Positions 57,162-64,000 of a stretch of DNA of 64,000 nucleotides are shown here, one piece after another; position 1 is the first letter of the stretch, and each line of letters opens with the position of its first letter. Source of the stretch: Leptodactylus fallax (lineage: Eukaryota; Chordata; Amphibia; Anura; Leptodactylidae); NCBI GenBank assembly GCA_947044405.1, contig CAMRHE010000645.1, forward strand, positions 434,001 through 498,000. Reading direction: 5' to 3'. The notes below the pieces were generated by a model, which was not told the DNA's origin, searched no databases, and saw only the letters and a program-made list of their open reading frames with translations. The translations under genes and the position numbers were made by a program.

Positions 57162-58792
57162 CAGTGCTGGCCAAAAGTATTGGCACCCCTGCAATTCTGT
57201 CAGATAATTCTCAATTTCTTCCAGAAAATGATTGCAATCACAAATGCTTTGGTAATAATATCTTCATTTAATTTGTCTTCAATGGAAAACCACAAAAAGA
57301 ATTGTCAAAAAGCCAAATTGGATATAATTCCACACCAAACATAAAAAAGGGGGTGGACAAAAGTATTGGCACCCTTTGAAAAATCATGTGATGCTTCTCT
57401 AATTTGTGTAATTAACAGCACCTGTTACTTACCTGTGGCACATAACAGGTGGTGGCAATAACTAAATCACACTTGCAGCCAGTTGAAATGGATTAAAGTT
57501 GACTCAACCTCTATCCTGTGTCCTTGTGTGTACCACATTGAGCATGGAGAAAAGAAAGAAGACCAAAGAACTGTCTGAGGACTTGAGAAGCAAAATTGTA
57601 AGGAAGCATGAGCAATCTCAAGTCTACAAGTCCATCTCCAAAGACCTGAATGTTCCTGTGTCTACCATGTGCAGTGTCATCAAGAAGTTTAAAGCCCATG
57701 GCACTGTGGCTAACCTCCCTAGATGTGGACGGAAAAGAAAAATTGAGATTTCAACGAAAGATTGTGCAGATGGTGGCTAAAGAACCTCGACTAACATCCA
57801 AACAAGTTCTAGCTGCCCTGCAGTCCGAGGGTACAACGGTGTCAACCCGTACTATACGTCGGCGTCTGAATGAAAAGGGACTCTATGGTAGGATACCTAG
57901 GAAGACCCCACTTCTGACCCAGAGACATAAAAAAGCCAGGCTGGAGTTTGCCAAAACTTACCTGAGAAAGCCAAAAACTTTTTGGAAGAATGTTCTCTGG
58001 TCAGATGAGACAAAAGTAGAGCTTTTTGGGAAAAGGCATCAACATAGAGTTTACAGGAAAAAAAAAGAGGCCTTCAAAGAAAAGAACACGGTACCTACAG
58101 TCAAATATGGCGGAGGTTCCCTGATGTTTTGAGGTTGCTTTGCTGCCTCTGGCACTGGACTGCTTGACTGTGTGCATGGCATTATGAAGTCTGAAGACTA
58201 CCAACAAATTTTGCAGCGTAATGTAGGGCCCAGTGTGAGAAAGCTGGGTCTCCCTCAGAGGTCATGGGTCTTCCAGCAGGACAATGACCCAAAACACACT
58301 TCAAAAAGCACTAGAAAATGGTTTGAGAGAAAGCACTGGAGACTTCTAAAGTGGCCAGCAATGAGTCCAGACCTGAATCCCATAGAACACCTGTGGAGAG
58401 ATCTCAAAATGGCAGTTTGGAGAAGGCACCCTTCAAATCTCAGGGACCTGGAGAAATTTGCCAAAGAAGAATGGTCTAAAATTCCAGCAGAGCATTGTAA
58501 GAAACTCATTGATGGTTACCGGAAGTGGTTGTTCGCAGTTATTTTGTCTAAAGGTTGTGCTACCAAGTATTAGGCTGAGGGTGCCAATACTTTTGTCCGG
58601 CCCATTTTTGGAGTTTTGTGTAAAATGATTAATGATTTGACTTTTTTTTCATTCTCTTTTGTGTTTTTTCATTGCAAGCAAAATAAATGAAGATATTATT
58701 ACCAAAGCATTTCTGATTGCAATCATTTTCTGGAAGAAATTGAGTATTATCTGACAGAATTGCAGGGGTGCCAATACTTTTGGCCAGCACTG
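57162..58792 (+). mobile_element. Tc1 element, family III, full length
   Basis: The 1,631-bp element is flanked by TA (57,160-57,161 and 58,793-58,794). Ends begin CAGTGCTGGCCAAAAGTATT on both sides, about 200 bp in total, with an inner repeat of AAAAGTATTGGCACCC (IR/DR layout). It interrupts the start of L1-2 ORF2. Confidence 0.95.
57544..58573 (+). pseudogene. Tc1 transposase, family III, two lesions
   Basis: The frame starts MEKRKKTKELSED at 57,544 and would give a DD34E transposase of normal length (about 340 codons). The first helix-turn-helix (VYKSISKDLNVPVSTMCSVI) and CGRKRK motif are present. A frameshift near 57,745-57,760 moves the reading frame, then QMVAKEPRLTSKQVLAAL and the catalytic domain follow: [23 protein letters not shown] and [11 protein letters not shown], with 34 residues between the last Asp and the Glu. 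A TGA at about 58,131 stands where the sister families have Trp (xxMxWGCF). With just two simple lesions this copy is fairly young. Confidence 0.93.
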
Positions 58793-58794
58793 TA

Positions 58795-60649
58795 TGCTAC
58801 ATCTGTTAATGTACGAGGCCTGGGTTATCCTCAGAAGAGAAGAGATACTTACTCTTATTTACAATCACATCCCCACACATACTATGTCTGCAGGAGATGC
58901 ACCTCACTCTTTCCACAATACACTATTTCTACTTCTCCATACCATGGACGGAATGGGTGGGCGAATCCACTCACACCTTCTACTCAAGGGAGGTATCTAT
59001 CACAATTAGTAAATCTCTGCACTAGGAACTGGAGGGGATTCAGAAACCTCCTGAGGGCACAAGAGGTGGTCCAATTTGTGGCATCTTTTCCTGCAGTGCA
59101 TGTCATTTTTTTTATGGGATTGATAGATGGACAAATTCCACCAGTTTCTTCCTCAACATCAATCCCTCCTCTTCACCAGTTCCTAGCTGAAATTGAACTG
59201 AGTTCATATGCTATAGTCCAGGATAAAATGTCCTTTCTTGTGTTGACTATATCTGCTGGAACCCTAAAGCATATGCCTTGCTGACCTCAATCTGCCACTT
59301 CAACAGAGCTATATTGGATCTTTCTCCCCGGATTTTGGAAACATTCCAGATGTCCCCACAAGGGTCACAAACCTGGACGAGGTGCATTCTCTCCTATTGG
59401 CTGACTCTTATGGAGACACGGCAGAATCCTTGATCTGCTGACCCCTTTTCTACAAGGTAACCGACTAGCTGACAACTACCTTGCCTTCTGGGATTCCCTT
59501 AAAACTTACATTTGTGGCTGCCGTCACTCTCCCATCTCCTATATTAAAAGAGAGTCGACAGCACGAGATCAACAATTAGCAGTGTGTAGGTCTTTGGAAA
59601 CTGCCTGAATCCGTCTGATGACAACAAACAGAATTGGTTGACAGATGGTAGAGAATACCGCCTTTATCTTTACGAGAAGAGTAAGAGTTGCACCTTCTTT
59701 GTGAATCAAAAATTATTTGAACAAGGGAATAAATCAAGTAGCCACCTAGCTCACCTTATACATCAAAAAAAATGCTTCCCCTGCCATTCAACATATAAAT
59801 GAACATATGAACTGGGAGATACTTTATATAATAATTCTTTCATTCTCAACTGTTTCATCCATTTCTACCAAGACCTCTACAGCACTCACCTAACAGCCTC
59901 TTCGGCGGATATCACTGCTTACCTCTCAGATCTCACTTTTTATACTCTGGACCTGGAACAGAGAGATGCCCTATTACCTTTAAGGAACTTACTGTGGTGA
60001 CACAGATTGAAGTTCAAGAGAAGAGAAATTGGACCTTGGCCTCACTCAACGCAGCTAAAGCCTTTGATTTTATCAAGTGACCTTACCTTATAAAAGTATT
60101 GGAGTGCTCTGGATTCAGTCCAGTGTCCTAATTTTCCTTTGAATTGAGGAATCTGACAAAGCTATCCACTTTCCCCACTTTTATTCGCCATTGCTATGTA
60201 GCCTCCGGCCATCAAACTGTGTACAGATCCGACATATGAAGGAGTCACCCACACCTCAGGAGAAGACTCTGTGGCATTATATGCGGATGACCTGTTACTT
60301 TTTACGTTCAACCCATTTGAATCACTACCTAAATCATACATGTTATTAATGAATTTGGGACCTACTCTGAACTTCATATCAACTGGTCCAAATTGTTCCT
60401 AATGTTCCTTTTCTGACCGATCAACATTTAGTTTGAAGGTCATCATGGTTGAAGGTTTCATGTTTGTCAAATGCTTTAAATATTTGGGCATCCAGATCAC
60501 AAGAGATATCGCTCAAATCCTCCCATTGAACCTCCATCCCCTGATGCCTCTATTCTGAGACAAGCTTAAACTCTGGGGAGCTCTCCCCCTATCTGTAGCA
60601 GGCCACATCAATTTTATAAAAATGGTCATTACACCAAAATGCTTATACA
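58795..60649 (+). pseudogene. L1-2 ORF2, endonuclease to RT (heavily decayed)
   Basis: Just right of the Tc1, TSVNVRGLGYPQKRRDTYSYL is the start of the L1 ORF2 endonuclease. Fragments of the endonuclease and linker follow in several frames. Near 60,270-60,305 ALYADDLLLFT is the reverse transcriptase catalytic box with YADD intact. Then the RT thumb continues until a Tc1 inserts at 60,652. More than a dozen stops and frameshifts show an old copy, much older than L1-1. The link to the ORF1 fragments at 43-50 kb rests on order, strand and family. Confidence 0.8.
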
Positions 60650-60651
60650 TA

Positions 60652-62250
60652 CAGTGGGGAAAAAAAAGTATTTAGTCAGCCACCAATTGTGCAAGTTCTC
60701 CCACTTAAAAAGATGAGAGAGGCCTGTAATTTACATCATAGGTAGACCTCAACTATGAGAGGCAAAATGAGAAAACATATGTAGAAAATCACATTGTCTG
60801 ATTTTTTAAGAATTTATTTGCAAATTATGGTGGAAAATAAGTATTTGGTCACCTACAAACAAGAAAGATTTCTGGCTCTCACAGACCTGTAACTTCTTCT
60901 TTAAGAGGCTCCTCTGTCCTCCACTCATTTCCTGTAGTAATGGCACCTGTTTGACATTGTAATCAGTATAAAAGACACCTGTCCACAACCTCAAACAGTC
61001 ACACTCCAAACTCCATTATGGTGAAGACCAAAGAGCTGTGGAAGGACACCAGAAACAAAATTGTAGACCTGCACCAGGCTGGGAAGACTGAATCTGCAAT
61101 AGGCAAGCAGCTTGGTGTGAAGAAATCAACTGTGGGAGCAATAATTAGAAAATGGAAGGCATACAAGACCACTGATAATCTCCCTCGATCAGGGGCTCCA
61201 TACAAGATCTCACCTCGTGGGGTCAAAATGCTCACAAGAATGGTGAGCAAAAATCCCAGAACCACACGGGGGGACCTAGTGAATGACCTGCAAAAAGTTG
61301 GGACTAACGTAACAAAGGCTACGTCAGTAACACACTACGCCGCCAGGGACTCAGATCCTGCAGTGCCAAATGTGTCCCCCTGCTTAAGCCAGTACATATC
61401 CGGGCCCGTCTGAAGTTTGCTAGAGAGCATTTAGATGTTCCAGAAGAGTATTGGGAGAATGTCATATGGTCAGATGAAACCAAAGTAGAACTGTTTGGTA
61501 GAAACACAACTCGTCGTGTTTGAAGGAGAGTGAATGCTGAGTTGCATCCAAAGAACACCATAACTACTGTCAAGCATGGGGGTGGCAACATCATGCTTTG
61601 GGGCTGTTTCTCTGCAAAGGGATCAGTATGACTGATCCGTGTACATGAAAGAATGAATGGAGCCATGTATCGTGAGATTTTGAGTGCAAACCTCCTTCCA
61701 TCAGCAAGGACACTGAAGATGAAACGTGGCTGGATCTTTCAGCATGACAATGATCCCAAGCACACCACTAGGGCAACGAAGGAGTGGCTTTGTAAGAAGC
61801 ATTTCAAGGTCCTGGAGTGGCCTAGCCAGTCTCCAGATCTCAACCCCATAGAAAACCTTTGGAGGGAGTTGAAAGTCCGTGTTGCCCAGCGACAGCCCCA
61901 AAACATCACTGCTCTAGAGGAGATCTGCATGGAGGAATGGGCCAACATACCAGCAACAGTGTGTGCCAACCTTGTGAAGACTTACAGAAAATGTTTGACC
62001 TCTGTCATTGCCAACAAAGGATATATAACAAAGTATTGAGATGAACTTTTGTTATTGACCAAATACTTATTTTCCACCATAATTTGCAAATAAATTCTTT
62101 AAAAATCAGACAATGTGATTTTCTGGATTTGTTTTCTCATTTTGTCTCTCATAGTTGAGGTCTACCTATGATGTTACAGGCCTCTCTCATCTTTTTAAGT
62201 GGGAGAACTTGCACAATTGGTGGCTGACTAAATACTTTTTTTCCTCACTG
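60652..62250 (+). mobile_element. Tc1 element, family IV, full length
   Basis: The 1,599-bp element is flanked by TA (60,650-60,651 and 62,251-62,252). Ends begin CAGTGGGGAAAAAAAAG and, in complement, CAGTGAGGAAAAAAAG, continuing through TATTTAGTCAGCCACCAATT for about 200 bp, with an inner GGTGGAAAATAAGTATTTGG repeat. It interrupts L1-2 ORF2 in the RT thumb. Confidence 0.95.
61018..62039 (+). pseudogene. Tc1 transposase, family IV, frameshift and stops
   Basis: The start is [13 protein letters not shown] at 61,018. The N-terminal DNA-binding part ([20 protein letters not shown] helix-turn-helix, then PRSGAPYK) is open for about 100 codons. The frame then shifts near 61,315-61,330 and continues as [25 protein letters not shown] (first Asp), HDNDPKHTT (second Asp) and [11 protein letters not shown] (Glu), with 34 residues between them, ending GYITKY at 62,039. 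Two TGA codons, near 61,521 and 61,630, replace Trp-type or similar codons in the catalytic domain. All catalytic residues survive; the gene as a whole is dead. Confidence 0.92.
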
Positions 62251-62252
62251 TA

Positions 62253-62924
62253 CTTCAGCACATTGTACCAATTCCAATCAGCTTTTTTCAATATCTTGAT
62301 TCCTTATTTATATTTATAACATTCATATAGGGAAGCTCACAATTTAAGCTACAGCTGGCAAAATTGCAGAGAATAAAGGACTTAGCTGGCATGGCTCATC
62401 CAGACATGTACCTCTACTATATGGCAGGCCATCTTAAGTTCCTCAACGCTTGGCTGTATCTTGTATCACAAAGCCAACTTGAATGTTATCTGGTTTATTT
62501 CCTTGAGATCCCCCTCATGTGTATGGTGTTGCAGAAGATGGCCACCTCACCTTTCTCTCTCTTACCCATCCACAAAACAGCATGGGATGTATGGATTGTG
62601 GCACTATCCCTTGCTGTTTTTACAGATATCCCTCTTGAAACTCCTTTATGGCACAACCCAGTGATGGAACACCTCTGTTCTGACTTTAAAAGATATCTGT
62701 TGTAATACCAATGACAACAACTTTTTGTTTCTTTGATCAAATGCAAGAAAGATATCAGCTGTCTCGGATTCACTTCTTCAAAATTCTACAACTTGCCTTT
62801 ACTTCACTGTTCCTGAAACCCCAGCACTCATTTTCTACCTATCCTCTCATAGGTATTATCTTCTCACAAGGTCCTAAAGGCCCTACCTCAGCCATTTACT
62901 TCTACCTAATGGGGGACATTATTG
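62253..62924 (+). pseudogene. L1-2 ORF2, C-terminal part
   Basis: After the Tc1 the L1 frame resumes: LKFLNAWLYLVSQSQL-type and later KILQLAFTSLFLKPQHSF blocks correspond to the region downstream of the RT in L1 ORF2, where a QLxHFL stretch is usual. Several frame changes occur. The element ends or is cut at about 62,924, where a minisatellite begins; no 3' end or poly(A) tail is visible. Confidence 0.65.
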
Positions 62925-63835
62925 CTTTTTAGAAGGCCACTGGGGGACATTATTAATTGTCATGGGGCCACTGGGGACATTATTAGTTGTCAGGGGCCAC
63001 TGGGGGACATTATTGGTTGTCAGGGGGCCACTGGGGGACATTATTGGTTGTCTAGGGGCCACTGAGGGACATTATTGTTTGTCAGGGGACCAATGGGGTA
63101 CATTATTAGTTGTCTGGGGGCCACTGGGAGACATTATTACTTGTCTGGGGGCCACTGTTAGTTCTCAGGTGGTTACTGAGGGTAATTATTAGCTGTCAGG
63201 GGGACACTATTACTTGTCTGGAGGCTACTGGGGGACATTATGATTTGCCTGGGGGCCACTGGCGGACATTATTGATTGCCTGGGGCTACTAGAGAACATT
63301 ACTACTTGCCTGGGGGCCCACTAAGGAGTATTACTACTTGCCTGGGGGAAACTGTGGAGCATTATTAGGTGTATGGGGGCTACTGGGAAGCATTATTAAT
63401 TGTCTGGGGGCCACTAGGGAGCATTATAAGCTGTCTGGCGGGCCACTGTGGGACATTATTACTTGTCTGGGGGCCACTGGAGAACATTGTTACTTGCCTA
63501 AGGGGCCATTAGGGACATTATTTATTGTTTGAGGGTCACAGGGGACATTACTACTTGCCTGGAGCTACTGAAGAACATTGCCTGGGGACCACTGGGAAGT
63601 ATTACTTCTTGCCTGGGGGCCACGGGGGAGCATTATTAGGTGTCTGAGAGCCAGTGGGGAGAATTATTAGGTGTCTGGGGGCCACTAGGAAGCATTATTA
63701 AGTTGGGGGACACTGGGGAGAAATATTTGATGTCTGGAGGCCACTGGGAAGCATTATTATGTGTCTACTAGGGGGCATGTACTGCATGTTGGTCCACTAG
63801 AAAGCATGATACTATGTGGGGCCACTAAGGGAGCT
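62925..63835 (+). repeat. Minisatellite, unit about 40-46 bp
   Basis: About 21 units of GGGGGCCACTGGGGGACATT followed by ATTACTTGTCTG run to 63,835. It is the complement of the array at 5,400-5,850 and shares the GGCCACT...GGAGCATTATTA core with the arrays in hAT copies A-C. Reading frames across it (repeats of GDIITCLGAT) are repeat translations. Confidence 0.92.
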
Positions 63836-64000
63836 TTGTGATAGTAAAAGTTGAATTTTTGTATGTGCTGAGTGGAAAGTATAGGATGGTGTAGATGGTG
63901 TACAATTGCATCAAAACTGCTACAGAAACATGCATACAGTTTTGTTGTGGTTCCAGCTGTAATTTCCAATAGTGCTATTATTACACACTGGGGTCGCCTC
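63836..64000 (+). repeat. Flank module matching 5,140-5,399
   Basis: TGAATTTTTGTATGTGCTG, GAAAGTATAGGATGGTGTAG and GTTCCAGCTGTAATTTC are complements of words at 5,190-5,400. It continues beyond the window. Confidence 0.7.

Noticed and set aside
62962..63532. Frames with repeated GDIITCLGAT peptides
   Set aside because: By-product of the minisatellite; the same peptide appears from the unrelated-strand array at 5,481-5,795.

Overview
The window looks like repeat-saturated intergenic or intronic DNA from a vertebrate, most likely an anuran amphibian. Every coding stretch I can recognise belongs to a transposable element, and I found no host exon, tRNA, rRNA or prokaryotic feature. The organism call rests on the element mix: several Tc1 families typical of fish and frogs, TTAA-flanked MITEs of the amphibian T2 type, Tx1/L1-like LINEs, a Penelope-like element with GIY-YIG endonuclease, and hAT-type elements with 8-bp target duplications. 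This is inference from family resemblance; no database search was possible.

Layout. 1-1.04 kb: ends of two Tc1 families. 1.05-8.7 kb: MITEs, foldbacks, minisatellites and a solo LTR. 8.7-9.9 kb: a mariner/Tc1-superfamily element unlike the others. 9.9-35.2 kb: one deeply nested block. A decayed Gypsy retrotransposon (26.57-33.76 kb) abuts, at its damaged 5' LTR, a minus-strand Penelope-like element (about 10.7-26.5 kb). The Penelope coding region is split by a hAT-type element (14,741-25,595). That hAT itself carries an apparently intact Tc1 (15,002-16,630) and a near full-length L1 (18,806-25,453), and the L1 carries a solo LTR (20,700-21,539). A second hAT copy (30,221-32,715) sits in the Gypsy integrase. 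Copies of another hammerhead-bearing, Penelope-type repeat lie in opposite orientation on both sides of the block.

35.2-43.1 kb: foldback elements, a Harbinger-like MITE and simple repeats. 43.2-62.9 kb: a second, badly decayed plus-strand L1, broken up by a solo LTR that holds a hAT holding a Tc1, by a further hAT, by a Tc1 that is itself split by a 4.8-kb periodic repeat, and by two more Tc1 elements. 62.9-64 kb: a minisatellite that is an inverted relative of the one at 5.4-5.85 kb.

Target duplications and paralogous empty sites let many insertions be ordered. Most coding regions are broken. The clearest exceptions are the 339-codon Tc1 transposase at 15,218-16,237 and the first L1's ORF1. 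The most interesting signals are four hammerhead-ribozyme-like folds linked to Penelope-type sequence, and a shared hairpin-plus-minisatellite cassette inside several hAT-type elements.
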